Positions 24,291 through 35,167 of a stretch of DNA of 64,000 nt are shown in pieces. The notes beneath the pieces are model-generated. The model did no database searches, was not told the DNA's origin, and saw only the letters and a list, made by a program, of their open reading frames with translations. This stretch comes from Lotus japonicus (lineage: Eukaryota > Streptophyta > Magnoliopsida > Fabales > Fabaceae). The stretch covers positions 49,615,127-49,679,126 of the forward strand of contig NC_080043.1 in the NCBI RefSeq assembly GCF_012489685.1, read 5' to 3'. Every line of letters begins with the position of its first letter. Within the stretch, counting starts at the first letter, position 1. The position numbers were made by a program, and so were the translations under genes.

Positions 24291-25317
24291 TGATACGCCC
24301 CAAGTTGATGCAAGGGCTGCAATGGATCGTCTAGGATTGATCTTGGATGATGAGAACTCTGAAATGTGAGAAAGAAGAAGAAGAATTTCGTGATGGAAGG
24401 GAAATGGACAGAAAAGAGGGGAAGTTTTAGTGAAATGGAAGATGAAGACTTCACACAAAGGTGGTGGCAAACCCTTGATAAGCCTAATTCTTGAATCACT
24501 CAAGAACTATGAGAATCACTCTCACAAATCTGAATCACTCAGAAAAGAAAATACTAATTCATTCATAATCTGTCTATTACATTGAAGGAGTGGTCCTTAT
24601 AAAGAAGAAGAAAATTCAGCCTAGTTACAAAAAAAAATGACGAGGTGTAATTTCTCTAGAAGAATCCTAGGCTAGGAGTTACAAATTAAAAGAGGAAGAT
24701 AGTGATTTGCTTCAGCCCTGAACGTGTATTTGGTGGCTGATTGCTTCATGTAACTCCCTTTCTTGATTGTTATTCTGACCAGGGAACATAGCATTCAATG
24801 CTCTTTATGAACTTAATTTCCCTTTCTTTGTAACTCCATTCTTGGCTTTGAAAGCTCTTCAATCCTTTGACTTTGCTGATGTAACTCCTCCATTCAGAAC
24901 TTATTCAAATTCAAACACATTCAAAGAGTTTTAAGAAAGGAATGGATCCCTCCCTTTAAGCCCTTCATGCGCCACATGCAAACACACACCACTTGAAGTG
25001 GATTAAACACACTAAAATAAAATTCAGCAACATAATGCATTTGGATCCAACTTATTCAATTGGTCCTTTGCATTTTTATTGAAATAAAATAAAACAAAAC
25101 ATCACATGGCAGCCCCTATGCGTGGGCTGGCTCTTCTTCTTGGGCCTGAATGATCATCATGATTTTTGGTTCCATCTCTTCTACCACTTTGTCTTCAAGA
25201 ATGGTTGCCACTACTTGCTGAAGAGTCTCTTTGGCCTTTTTAGCTCTAGCCCTTGTCATTGGTCCTCCAAGTCCTTTTAGTGCTCCATGACCCTTGTCCT
25301 TGTCCTTGTCCTCATCA
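24291..25317 (-). repeat. 3' LTR of the CRM-like element
   Basis: It runs TGATACGCCCC ... GTCCTCATCA on the plus strand. It contains the last ~67 codons of pol plus the stop codon. Confidence 0.97.
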
Positions 25318-28300
25318 TTCCCTCCCTCTTGAAAAGGATTTGACCTCAAATCAAATTCTCCGCCATCTGCATCAAAGAGAGATAAATCAGAGACATTAAA
25401 GGTTGAGCTGATGTTATACTCACCTGGAAGCTCTATTTTGTAGGCATTGTTATTGATTCTCTCAAGCACTTGAAAAGGTCCATCCCCTCTAGGTTGGAGT
25501 TTGGATTTCCTTTGTTCTGGAAACCTTTCCTTCCTCATGTGCACCCAAACCCAATCTCCGGGTTGGAACACCACCTCCTTTCTTCCCTTGTTAGCTTGCC
25601 TAGCATAACTCTCATTCTTTCTCTCAATTTGAGCCTTCACACGCTCATGCATCTTCTTGACATATTCAGCTTTGCCCTGTCCTTCCTTGTGCTTGAAAAC
25701 AGAAATGTTAGGCATAGGCAACAAATCAAGAGGAGTCAAAGGGTTAAATCCATACACTACTTCAAATGGAGAGCAATTGGTAGTGCTATGGACAGCCCTA
25801 TTGTAAGCAAATTCAACATGAGGCAAACACGCCTCCCAAGCCTTTAAATTGGCCTTAAGGACAGTCCTAAGCAAGGTGCCTAGGGTCCTATTAACCACCT
25901 CAGTTTGCCCATCAGTTTGTGGGTGGCAAGTGGTAGAGAACAAAAGTTTGGTGCCTAACTTCCCCCATAAAGTCCTCCAGAAGTGACTTAGGAACTTGGT
26001 GTCCCTATCACTAACTATGCTTCTAGGCATCCCATGAAGTCTTACAACTTCTTTAAAGAACAAATCAGCAACGTGACAAGCATCATCAGCTTTCCTGCAA
26101 GGAATAAAGTGAGCCATTTTTGAAAACCTATCAACAACCACAAAAATGGAATCCTTACCATTCTTTGTTCTAGGGAGGCCTAAAACAAAGTCCATAGACA
26201 AGTCAACCCAAGGGTATTCAGGGATTGGCAAAGAAGTATACAAACCATGTGGCATCACCTTAGACTTAGCCTTCTTGCAAACAATGCAATGTTCACAAAA
26301 CTTGATCACATCATGTTTCATTTTGGGCCAATAGAAATGTTCCTGTAAAGTTTCTAGAGTCTTTTGGACTCCAAAATGACCCATTAATCCCCCAGCATGG
26401 GATTCTTTAACAAGCAGTTCTCTAATGGAACTTTTAGGCACACACAACCTGTTTTCCTTAAATAAAAATCCATTGTGCCTATAAAATCCATTTTGAGAAA
26501 CTTTCTCACAAGCCACAAAAATTTCAGCAAAGTTATCATCTTTTTCATACATTTCTTTCACATGTTCAAGTCCTAGCAATTTAGTCTCTAACATGGAAAG
26601 CAACACGTGTCTCCTGGATAAAGCATCAGCCACAATGTTACTTTTCCTTTTTTTGTGTTTTATGACATAGGGAAATTGTTCCAAAAATTCAACCCATTTG
26701 GCATGCCTTTTGTTCAACTTACCTTGCCCCTTCAAGTATTTCAGCGACTCATGATCACTATGAATCACGAATTCCTTGGGCAAAAGATAATACTGCCAAG
26801 TCTTCAAAGCTCTCACCAAAGCATACAATTCCTTATCATAAGTAGAATAGTTAAGGGCAGCTCCGCTTAACTTTTCACTAAAATAAGCAATTGGGTGGCC
26901 TTCTTGAAGCAACACAGCACCAATACCTACATTTGAAGCATCACATTCAAGTTCAAAAGATTTAGCAAAGTTAGGTAAAGCAAGTATAGGTGCATGGGTA
27001 AGCTTATGCTTTAGGGCAGCAAAGGCCTCTTCTTGATTCTTTCCCCAATGAAAACCCACATTCTTTTTCACCACTTCATTTAGGGGTGCTGCCAAGGTAC
27101 TAAAGTCCTTTACAAACCTCCTGTAGAAACTGGCCAAGCCATGAAAACTTCTTACATCACCCACGGATTTAGGAGTGGGCCACTCTTGAATGGCTTTGAT
27201 CTTTTCCTCATCAACCTGCACTCCTTTCGAACTCACAACAAAACCAAGAAACACAACATGGTCAGTGCAAAAAGTGCATTTCTCAAGATTGGCAAACAAT
27301 TGTTCCTTTCTAAGCATACTCAAGACGGATCTTAAGTGCTCAACATGCAGCTCAAGAGTAGTGCTATAGACCAAAATATCATCAAAGTACACAACCACAA
27401 ATTTCCCAATGAATTCCCTCAAAACATGGTTCATTAGTCTCATAAAAGTACTAGGTGCATTAGTTAAACCAAAAGGCATAACCAACCATTCATACAAACC
27501 ATATTTAGTTTTGAAAGCAGTTTTCCATTCATCCCCTTCTTTAATCCTTATCTGATTGTAACCACTTTTCAAATCAATTTTAGAAAAATAACATGCTCCA
27601 TGCAATTCATCAAGCAAATCATCAAGTCTAGGAATAGGGTGCCTATACTTAATGGTGATGTTATTCAAGGCTCTACAATCAGAGCACATTCTCCAAGTCC
27701 CATCTTTCTTTGGTACCAAAATCACCGGTACAGCACAAGGACTCATGCTATTTCTTACCCACCCTTTGTTCAAGAGTTCTTCCACTTGTCTTTGAATTTC
27801 AGTGGTTTCTTGTGGGTTGCTTCTATATGCTGGCCTATTAGGCAAAGAAGCTCCCGTAATGAGATCAATTTGATGCTCAATTCCTCTCAGTGGTGGTAGA
27901 CCACTTGGAACACTTGTTGGAAACACATCCTCATAATCCTGCAAAAGAGATTTAACACTAGAAGGCAGCTCAAAATTTTCAAAAGTGTTAGTGTTCAAAA
28001 TCTGATTTTTGCAAAACATCAAGTATAGGATCTGTTTTGAAGCTATCATCCTTTTCACCTCTCTCTTTTTGATCAAACAAATTTCTTTTCTCTCAAGTAT
28101 TTCACTATTTTCTTTTTGCTCTCTCTCAAGTGTTTCACTCTTTTCTTTTTGCTTTCTCTCAAGTGTCTCACTCTTTTCTTTTCTCTCTTGTTCAATCTTT
28201 TCTCTCATTTTCTTTTGATCCTCACGCACCTCCCTAGGGCTCAAAGGTTTGAGCGTAATTTTCTGGCCATGATGTTGGAATGAGATCTTGTTGGTGCTTC

Positions 28301-28655
28301 CATTATGATCAGAGTTGGTGTCATATTGCCATGGTCTTCCCAGCAGTATGTGACTAGCCTCCATGGGAACAACATCACAAAGAACCTTATCCCTGTATTT
28401 GCCAATGGAAAAGTCAACTTCAACTTGCTTACTTACTTGTATTTCTCCATAGTGGCTGAGCCATTGAAGTTTGTATGGCCAAGGATGTGGTTTTGTGACC
28501 AGGTTCAGCTTCTCCACCATTCTTTCACTAGCCACATTAGTACAGCTTCCGCCATCAACAATCATCAAGCAAATCTGCCCATTGACAGAACATCTTGTGT
28601 GAAAGATATTCTCTCTTTGGCTTTCTTTCTTTGGCTTTTGTTGGCTACCAAGCAT
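25116..28655 (-). CDS. pol: Pol polyprotein of the CRM-like element (1179 codons, intact)
   Basis: Protease has Asp-Gly-Gly-Ser at residues 34-37. A spacer at about 154-192 has three in-frame copies of a [13 protein letters not shown] repeat. Reverse transcriptase has YFDD at 423-426. RNase H has probable acidic residues D572, E609 and D634. Integrase has the zinc region (H753, H760, C790, C793) and catalytic D822, D883 and E919. The C-terminus (about 1083-1179) carries [14 protein letters not shown], a Lys/Asp run and [13 protein letters not shown]. Residues from about 1113 on are encoded by the 3' LTR. All key catalytic residues I can check are present. The frame is contiguous with gag except for a TGA just before its first ATG. 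Confidence 0.95.
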   Translation of the reverse strand: MLGSQQKPKKESQRENIFHTRCSVNGQICLMIVDGGSCTNVASERMVEKLNLVTKPHPWPYKLQWLSHYGEIQVSKQVEVDFSIGKYRDKVLCDVVPMEASHILLGRPWQYDTNSDHNGSTNKISFQHHGQKITLKPLSPREVREDQKKMREKIEQERKEKSETLERKQKEKSETLEREQKENSEILERKEICLIKKREVKRMIASKQILYLMFCKNQILNTNTFENFELPSSVKSLLQDYEDVFPTSVPSGLPPLRGIEHQIDLITGASLPNRPAYRSNPQETTEIQRQVEELLNKGWVRNSMSPCAVPVILVPKKDGTWRMCSDCRALNNITIKYRHPIPRLDDLLDELHGACYFSKIDLKSGYNQIRIKEGDEWKTAFKTKYGLYEWLVMPFGLTNAPSTFMRLMNHVLREFIGKFVVVYFDDILVYSTTLELHVEHLRSVLSMLRKEQLFANLEKCTFCTDHVVFLGFVVSSKGVQVDEEKIKAIQEWPTPKSVGDVRSFHGLASFYRRFVKDFSTLAAPLNEVVKKNVGFHWGKNQEEAFAALKHKLTHAPILALPNFAKSFELECDASNVGIGAVLLQEGHPIAYFSEKLSGAALNYSTYDKELYALVRALKTWQYYLLPKEFVIHSDHESLKYLKGQGKLNKRHAKWVEFLEQFPYVIKHKKRKSNIVADALSRRHVLLSMLETKLLGLEHVKEMYEKDDNFAEIFVACEKVSQNGFYRHNGFLFKENRLCVPKSSIRELLVKESHAGGLMGHFGVQKTLETLQEHFYWPKMKHDVIKFCEHCIVCKKAKSKVMPHGLYTSLPIPEYPWVDLSMDFVLGLPRTKNGKDSIFVVVDRFSKMAHFIPCRKADDACHVADLFFKEVVRLHGMPRSIVSDRDTKFLSHFWRTLWGKLGTKLLFSTTCHPQTDGQTEVVNRTLGTLLRTVLKANLKAWEACLPHVEFAYNRAVHSTTNCSPFEVVYGFNPLTPLDLLPMPNISVFKHKEGQGKAEYVKKMHERVKAQIERKNESYARQANKGRKEVVFQPGDWVWVHMRKERFPEQRKSKLQPRGDGPFQVLERINNNAYKIELPGEYNISSTFNVSDLSLFDADGGEFDLRSNPFQEGGNDEDKDKDKGHGALKGLGGPMTRARAKKAKETLQQVVATILEDKVVEEMEPKIMMIIQAQEEEPAHA
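25318..25330 (-). other. Polypurine tract inside the pol coding region
   Basis: Reading the minus strand, AAGAGGGAGGGAA directly precedes the 3' LTR. The same bases encode residues Gln-Glu-Gly-Gly-Asn of Pol, so the plus-strand primer site is constrained both as RNA and as code. Confidence 0.75.
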
Positions 28656-29732
28656 TCATCGGATCATCAATAGTTCGCCATTCATGGCTGCCTCCTCTTC
28701 TTCTTCACTTTGTTCTCCTTCGGACTCACTGGTGTAGTCTCCATCATCCTTAAGAATCATGGTCTTTTTGGAGGCACATTCATAAGCATAATGTCCCATA
28801 CCTTGGCATTTGAAGCACTTGACCTCTTTGCTCTTTTTGGATGGTTGTTCAAGAGGTTTTGAAGAAGCTGAAGCTTGTGGTTTGGTGGCTGGTTTGCTAA
28901 GGGTGCTCGGCCCTTCATTCTTCATTCTGTCTCTCCAAGATGAATTGGAATTGGTAGAACTCTTCCTTGCAAGCCCTTTCCTTTTGAGTTGTTGCTCAAC
29001 TTTAGTGGCCTTGTGCAGCAATTCTTCCATGTCTACATATTCCTGAAGTTCTACAATATCTCTAACATCATTAGATAAACCATTAATAAATCGAATCATG
29101 GTTACCTCTTCATCCTCCTCAAGATTGGCTTGCAACATAAGCACCTCAAGTTCTTTGTAATACTCCTCAACACTCTTGCTGCCTTGGGTAAGTTTTTGAA
29201 GTTTAAATTTTACATCCCTAGCATGGCTTGAAGGGACATATCTTTTCCTCATGATTCGTTTCATTTCAGCCCATGTTTCCACCGCTGGCTCCTCATTTCT
29301 CAATCTCTCTTTTGCAAACTTATTCCACCAAACAAGAGCATAGTCTGAAAAGTGAGCAGCTGCAAGTTTCACCTTTTGGTCCTCCTCATAGTTGTTGCAA
29401 GCAAAGACATGCTCTATTTTGAGTTCCCACTCCAAGTATGCCTCTGGATCACTCTTTCCCTTAAAAGGAGGAATTTGGAATTTGACTCCTTCAATCCGAG
29501 CAGGTCTAGTATTTTCATGAATTCGTCGTGGCCTCCCGCCTTCACTGTCACTATTGTTCCGGTTCTCCATTTGATCCAGCCTTTCGTGGATCTCTTCAGT
29601 TTGCCTCCTCATTAAGTTTTCCAGATGTTGTGTAAGAGCCCGCATTTCGATGGTCGAGAGTCGCACTGCTGGTTGCTCCTCCTCTTCTCCTGACATCTTT
29701 GACAAATGAAAAGATTCAAGTAGAACAAACAA
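28656..29732 (-). CDS. gag: Gag of the CRM-like element
   Basis: Nucleocapsid precursor of 358 residues. Methionine 13 (MSGEEEEQP) may be the true start, because the first 12 residues lack family character. The retrotransposon gag core spans about residues 85-235 (FKGKSDPEAYLEWELKIE, VWWNKFA, RFINGL). A CCHC zinc knuckle is complete at C306, C309, H314 and C319. The tail is acidic. The frame ends with TGA (28656-28658), immediately followed in the same frame by the ATG of pol. A CGA arginine one C-to-T step away would restore one gag-pol frame, so the stop may be a recent point mutation, or it could be read through. Confidence 0.93.
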   Translation of the reverse strand: MFVLLESFHLSKMSGEEEEQPAVRLSTIEMRALTQHLENLMRRQTEEIHERLDQMENRNNSDSEGGRPRRIHENTRPARIEGVKFQIPPFKGKSDPEAYLEWELKIEHVFACNNYEEDQKVKLAAAHFSDYALVWWNKFAKERLRNEEPAVETWAEMKRIMRKRYVPSSHARDVKFKLQKLTQGSKSVEEYYKELEVLMLQANLEEDEEVTMIRFINGLSNDVRDIVELQEYVDMEELLHKATKVEQQLKRKGLARKSSTNSNSSWRDRMKNEGPSTLSKPATKPQASASSKPLEQPSKKSKEVKCFKCQGMGHYAYECASKKTMILKDDGDYTSESEGEQSEEEEEAAMNGELLMIR

Positions 29733-30288
29733 ATGTTAGTGTTTACCTCACTTCTCTCGTGTTTCCCTCAAATTGGCTTTTCTATGATGTGCACTCTTGC
29801 CTTTTTCCACTCAAAAATTCTCACAATCTCTTGAGTAAATCAAAGTTAAGACACACAAAGAATTATGCCACCAAATTTGTGTAGAGTCACACAGATTAGA
29901 ATAGACTTTAGAATATGAAACAAAAGAAGACAAGACAAATCACCACAGAAATGGAAAGGACTCCAAATATTTAGAGACTAAAGAAGAATTCAAGAACAAA
30001 CAGAAAGAAGAAAATAAATTGGAATGCTAGCAACAAAATTACCTTGAACAATTGAATTTGGCTAATTAAACAAGAACCATTCAGCCATTTTTTTTTTTGA
30101 ATTTTCGTTTTTTTTTTTTTGAATTTTCGTTTTGTAATTTGTTTTTGATTCTGAACAATTAACAAGGCTTAACTTTTGCAATGGTTCAGCCAAAAGAAAC
30201 AAAAACTAAAATCAAGGTAATAAGAAATGACAAAGAGTTGCTAACCAGAATTCCAGATAAGAAAAGAAACCAAAATCCTAGAACCGGA
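29733..30288 (-). other. 5' leader of the CRM-like element
   Basis: Non-coding sequence between the primer site and gag. It holds two poly-A tracts (poly-T on the plus strand, at 30090-30120), each followed by the same GAATTTTCG phrase, an apparent short duplication. Confidence 0.7.
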
Positions 30289-30301
30289 GCTCTGATTACC
30301 A
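30289..30301 (-). other. Primer-binding site of the CRM-like element
   Basis: The minus strand reads TGGTAATCAGAGC three bases from the 5' LTR, which is the initiator tRNA-Met site TGGTATCAGAGC with one extra A. Confidence 0.65.
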
Positions 30302-30303
30302 AA

Positions 30304-31330
30304 TGATACGCCCCAAGTTGATGCAAGGGCTGCAATGGATCGTCTAGGATTGATCTTGGATGATGAGAACTCTGAAATGTGAGAAAGAAGAAGAAGAATT
30401 TCGTGATGGAAGGGAAATGGACAGAAAAGAGGGGAAGTTTTAGTGAAATGGAAGATGAAGACTTCACACAAAGGTGGTGGCAAACCCTTGATAAGCCTAA
30501 TTCTTGAATCACTCAAGAACTATGAGAATCACTCTCACAAATCTGAATCACTCAGAAAAGAAAATACTAATTCATTCATAATCTGTCTATTACATTGAAG
30601 GAGTGGTCCTTATAAAGAAGAAGAAAATTCAGCCTAGTTACAAAAAAAAATGACGAGGTGTAATTTCTCTAGAAGAATCCTAGGCTAGGAGTTACAAATT
30701 AAAAGAGGAAGATAGTGATTTGCTTCAGCCCTGAACGTGTATTTGGTGGCTGATTGCTTCATGTAACTCCCTTTCTTGATTGTTATTCTGACCAGGGAAC
30801 ATAGCATTCAATGCTCTTTATGAACTTAATTTCCCTTTCTTTGTAACTCCATTCTTGGCTTTGAAAGCTCTTCAATCCTTTGACTTTGCTGATGTAACTC
30901 CTCCATTCAGAACTTATTCAAATTCAAACACATTCAAAGAGTTTTAAGAAAGGAATGGATCCCTCCCTTTAAGCCCTTCATGCGCCACATGCAAACACAC
31001 ACCACTTGAAGTGGATTAAACACACTAAAATAAAATTCAGCAACATAATGCATTTGGATCCAACTTATTCAATTGGTCCTTTGCATTTTTATTGAAATAA
31101 AATAAAACAAAACATCACATGGCAGCCCCTATGCGTGGGCTGGCTCTTCTTCTTGGGCCTGAATGATCATCATGATTTTTGGTTCCATCTCTTCTACCAC
31201 TTTGTCTTCAAGAATGGTTGCCACTACTTGCTGAAGAGTCTCTTTGGCCTTTTTAGCTCTAGCCCTTGTCATTGGTCCTCCAAGTCCTTTTAGTGCTCCA
31301 TGACCCTTGTCCTTGTCCTTGTCCTCATCA
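30304..31330 (-). repeat. 5' LTR of the CRM-like element
   Basis: Same 1027-bp sequence as 24291-25317. It therefore also contains an orphan copy of the pol C-terminal codons (31133-31330). Confidence 0.97.
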
Positions 31331-33944
31331 ACACCCAAACAACTGCCCGAGAAAACACTAGATCCCCTAAAACAATAAAGGTACGACCCTTGGTTCGACC
31401 TAACAAACATTCCCAAAACAAACCCGTCATTGTCATGACGAAGATAAGTGTATTCTACACTCCAAAAGTGGCATCAAAATGCACGAATATAGTCAGCACA
31501 ATTTAATCATAAACGCAAATACATCAAACTCTATCGAGCGATGAATCAATATGGCAGTGCTGTAAACATAACCTTGTCATATCCACTAGAAAGCGATAAG
31601 ACAGAAACCAGTAAACGGCCGAAGCCTCTCAGAAAACGGAGACACACGTCTCATATAAGTTCACTCGGCCGAAGCCTCCAGAAATCATTTTCTCAGTCCA
31701 AGCAATAATCAAATCAAAGAAATATTCAATATCAACACAATAACCAAGTCGAATAAATCGACGCCTAGTGACATTAGCTAGCAAGTAAGTTGCCCTAACC
31801 TCGAGTTGTTCTAGTCTCTTGGTCTAGGTTCTCCACACACAGTTGCTCCGTAAATCCCAAAGTTCCTTCAACTGAACCTCGGAGAAAACAAAGAAGAAAT
31901 CCAAACAAAATCGATTAGCTCGATCACAATACAACTCATTAACGATAGACAAAGCATCGGAGCTTCAGAATACAACAATCGAGTACGAAAGGACAAGTTT
32001 TCGCAAACGAAAAACTCCCCCCCCCCACGCAAACATGCTCACGGCCTCTTGGGAGAAAAGGGTTCCGGCGCTTTTTCTTTGATCTAAATTAATTCCTAGG
32101 TAGTTTTAGGATAAAACTAGGGTAACGAAACTGTCGGAAAAATTTTAGAACAATCGGGTAAAAATACGGCTATTTAGGGGCGTTTTGGTCCAACATAAAA
32201 GCTCAAAAACTCAAAGTTAAAACTTCGGAAAACAAATTTGATAGCGATGTTCCTAACGACATTTGTAGCAACTAATCCTAAAGACACTAAGTCTGATTGC
32301 GATTTTTCGACATTAAAGTTTCGATATGTGCACAAAAGGGTTTTTATACAGTTTTTCAGATCTTTGACAACTCGATCGAAATCGGCGAACAACGGCGAGT
32401 GTTCTAGGTTGTTGGGCAAGTATAGAAGATATCCCAACAGAAAAATCAGGAAAAACGGAGAGTTTTACAAAAAGCTCGAAACTTTGAGCATAGAAAGAGA
32501 TATAGAAACGCAGTAGAAACAATGATCAGATGTAAGAATCAAGCTAGTTACCTCGATACCTTGAAGTAGGGACTAACGACTCGAAGATCGGTCGAGTTTC
32601 GGAGAAAATCTCCTCTCCTCCTTTCTCTCCTCAACTCGCGGCCACAAATGGGAAGAATGAGAGATATTTTGATTTTTTTACTATTTATAGGAAGGTGAAA
32701 TATCGGGGAAATGAAAATTTCGCGATTCCGATTTTTGCAGCACGTTCATCGGTGAATTCTAAGCGAGATTCTGGCGACAGAATTCCTGAACTCAAAATAA
32801 ATCTCTGGAATTAGGGAAAAACGATCTTTAAAACCCCAAAAGCGGTGTAAGTTAATCTGTCCCGAAAAACTACTTTTTGCTGTGAAGGTCGGACGACAAA
32901 ACTTCGTGCTGAAGAAAGATTGGAAACATCGAAACAAATCTGGCAACGCGGATAGAAACTTCGTTAAAAGCTCCGAATAGAAAAAGTCCTCATTCAGTGA
33001 TTGAATTTAGGGTTTTTGAAGCAAAGAAATTAGCGTCGTCGGACTTCCGAGAAATGAATCCTATCGTGCGTACAGTCCAGGGTTCCGAAATGAAACACTG
33101 GTCGAAGGAAAAATAAAGATAACTTCTTATTTTCCCAAGGATTTAGAATTTCGCTTAAACAATGCTTTAAGAGTGGAATTAGCCTTTTTCGGACACTCTC
33201 GACCTTAGTAGGGTGTCGAAATGGCTCGTGCTAACTCTTATACTGATCACAGTACTATCCTCAAGCAATTTCTTGAACGTTACTCTTCATCCAGTCGTTC
33301 GAAACAGCATTCTCCTCTACAAGGCCCTTTTGCGGTTGAACCGGTTCTACTCTTGGGTTGGAAAAATAATTAAAAATAATTATTTAAATCCAAGTCTGAA
33401 ATTTGGGTCTTACAAAGAAACTGCCTTCAGGAAAAAGAACACAAACGTCGAAAGAAATGAGGAAACGCAGATGGAAACTTCGTTGGAAGCTCCGAATAGA
33501 AAAGCTCTTCATTCAGGGTCTTAGTTAAAGTCCCCGAGAAGTTAAAGTCTGGCTTCGGTGGACTTCTGGAAAGCGAAACCTAACAAGCGTACAGTCCAGG
33601 TTTTCATATCGGAAGGATGGTCATGGGAAAAATACTCAGAGGTTCTTATTCTCTCTTTAATTCTAAAATTCTCTTAAACAGTACTCTAGGAGCGGATATA
33701 GCCTTTTTCGGACACTCTCGACCATAGTCGGGTGCGAATATGGCTCGTGCTATTACTTAAGCTGACTATAGTGTCAACCTTAAACATAATCTGAACTTAA
33801 TTATTATATAAATAGTTTTCGTGACTCGTAATAGGATTCGAGTCATGAAAATAACATAAAACAATAAAATATAATTACTTAATTAATCTACACGACGAAA
33901 GTAAATAAATAATCTAATTATTTAATTCGGGGTCTTACAGGTAG

Positions 33945-34447
33945 CGCTTATGCTCACATGGATTGAGCTTCATGCTCAAATCACTTAAGCGTGAAAAAAA
34001 GTCTCAGTGCTCAATCTCAGACATCGAGGATGCGCTTCATGATCCTATCATTCATCATCGTCTGATTCAACATATAGGACAGTTATTCTTTAGAGTTAAT
34101 TATTTTCTATCTCTATATGTAATAGAACATAAAGCATAAGCTTAGAGTTGAAAATCTCCTAAATGCTTTATGTTTATGGACTTAATTGATCTAATATCCC
34201 TCTTAGAAGAAGAGTTTTTAAAGTAGAAGAAAACAATATTGAGAAAGATTGTTTTGGGAGAAGTCTTGTCTAATACTTGTAAATGAGGAGTCCTTCGAAT
34301 ACTTCGTAGGAGGATTCCTTATAAAATCAATGCCTGAAGAGGCAGTGAAAGAATACTTGGAGGAGTCTTGGACAATACTCACTAGGAGGAGTCCTTATAA
34401 ACTCAATTCCTGAAGAGGCAGTGAAAGAATACTTGGATGAGTCCTGA
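33945..34447 (+). repeat. Unclassified purine-rich repeat, part 3
   Basis: Resumes the sequence cut at 16472 by solo LTR A. It holds AATAGAACATAAAG poly(A)-type signals near 34130 and a duplicated unit at 34309-34447. It ends at the LTR starting at 34453. No gene seen. Confidence 0.4.
34309..34447 (+). repeat. Direct duplication (about 70 bp unit)
   Basis: Two adjacent units share CTTATAAAATCAATGCCTG / CTTATAAACTCAATTCCTG followed by AAGAGGCAGTGAAAGAATAC. Confidence 0.75.
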
Positions 34448-35159
34448 ATAATTGTGAGACCCAAGTTTTTAAGCTTAGAATAAATCAATGAAATTCCTAT
34501 CCATGATTAGGCTTCGATGTAACGTGAAGGAAACCTGAACAAGTGTTTATCAAATGTAATAAATTTATGAAGGAGAAAGTTCAAGAAAAGGCTAAGAATA
34601 GTACTAAAATCAATATAAGTTATAGCGCGAGTCTTATACGCTTATGCCTAGGGCAAGAGTGTTAGTAAAACGACTAATTTACTCTTAAGGCACTATAGAA
34701 ACTAATTCCAAAAATCGTCAGAGGAATATAAGAATTTCTCTTATTCCTTTCCATGACCAGCGTTTTGACACGAAACCCTGGAATGTACGAACGTCCGATT
34801 CTAATTCTCGGAAGTTTGCCGAAACTAAATCCCTGATAGCTCAAGAAACTTAAAATAAACTGTCAATGAATACTTTTTCTATTCGGAGCTTCAAAATAAG
34901 ATTCAACACGTGTGTCTCAATTTCTTTCGATGTTTCTAATCAGTCTTCAGAAGGAAGTTTTCTTATCCGACATCATCTGCAAAAAGTAGTTTTTCGGGTT
35001 AAGTCGACCCACACCGACTTTGGATCGTTTGCTTTAATTCCAAGAAACCTGTTTCAAGTTCTGGAATTCTGTCACCAGAATTTATCTTAGAATTCACAGA
35101 GGAACGCACAGGAAAAATTAGAATCGCGAAATTTTCATTTTCCCGCATTTTCCCTCACC

Positions 35160-35167
35160 TATAAATA
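35160..35167 (+). promoter_or_regulatory. TATA box of LTR F
   Basis: TATAAATA about 700 bp from the LTR start. Matching boxes occur on the minus strand in LTR B (20334), LTR C (about 32685), LTR D (about 46378) and the gag-only element (about 57402 and 63496). Over 2 kb of LTR therefore lies downstream of transcription start. Confidence 0.65.

Larger units (their letters stand above)
24291..31330 (-). mobile_element. CRM-like chromovirus (Ty3/gypsy), complete and very young
   Basis: This is a 7040-bp element with two 1027-bp LTRs in which I found no difference on reading them through. The target duplication is ACACC at 24286-24290 and 31331-31335. It encodes gag and a complete pol on the minus strand, separated by one in-frame TGA. 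The features [16 protein letters not shown] protease, PYKLQWL, and a [10 protein letters not shown] tail running into the 3' LTR suggest the CRM (centromeric retrotransposon) clade; Reina or Galadriel are alternatives. It inserted into solo LTR C and is the youngest element in this nest. Confidence 0.9.
22450..33414 (-). repeat. Solo LTR C interrupted by a CRM-like element, TSD AAGAA
   Basis: TGTAACACCCCGATTTCC on the left, ATTTGGGTCTTACA on the right, AAGAA at 22445-22449 and 33415-33419. Without the element at 24291-31330 and its 5-bp duplication it is about 3.9 kb. LTR sequence is 22450-24290 and 31336-33414. On the minus strand: TATAAATAG near 32685, donor-like GAG|GTTAGGG at 31799, tandem repeats at 23390-23930, and an acidic reading-frame remnant at 22821-23063. 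Confidence 0.9.
16473..33939 (-). repeat. Solo LTR A with nested insertions, TSD GGTAG
   Basis: Left end TGTAACGCCCCGATTTT, right end GGGGTCTTACA. GGTAG is duplicated at 16468-16472 and 33940-33944. Removing nested LTR B and LTR C with their target duplications leaves about 3.5 kb. LTR A sequence is therefore 16473-18351, 21364-22449 and 33420-33939. On the minus strand there is a TATA-like TATAAAAAG near 22245, a donor-like AAG|GTAAGC at 18195, and 60-bp tandem repeats. It has lost a recognisable LTR reading frame. Confidence 0.9.

Noticed and set aside
31129..31416. 95-codon frame with the pol C-terminus, as a separate gene
   Set aside because: It is the 5' LTR copy of the pol tail joined to flanking DNA beyond the target duplication.
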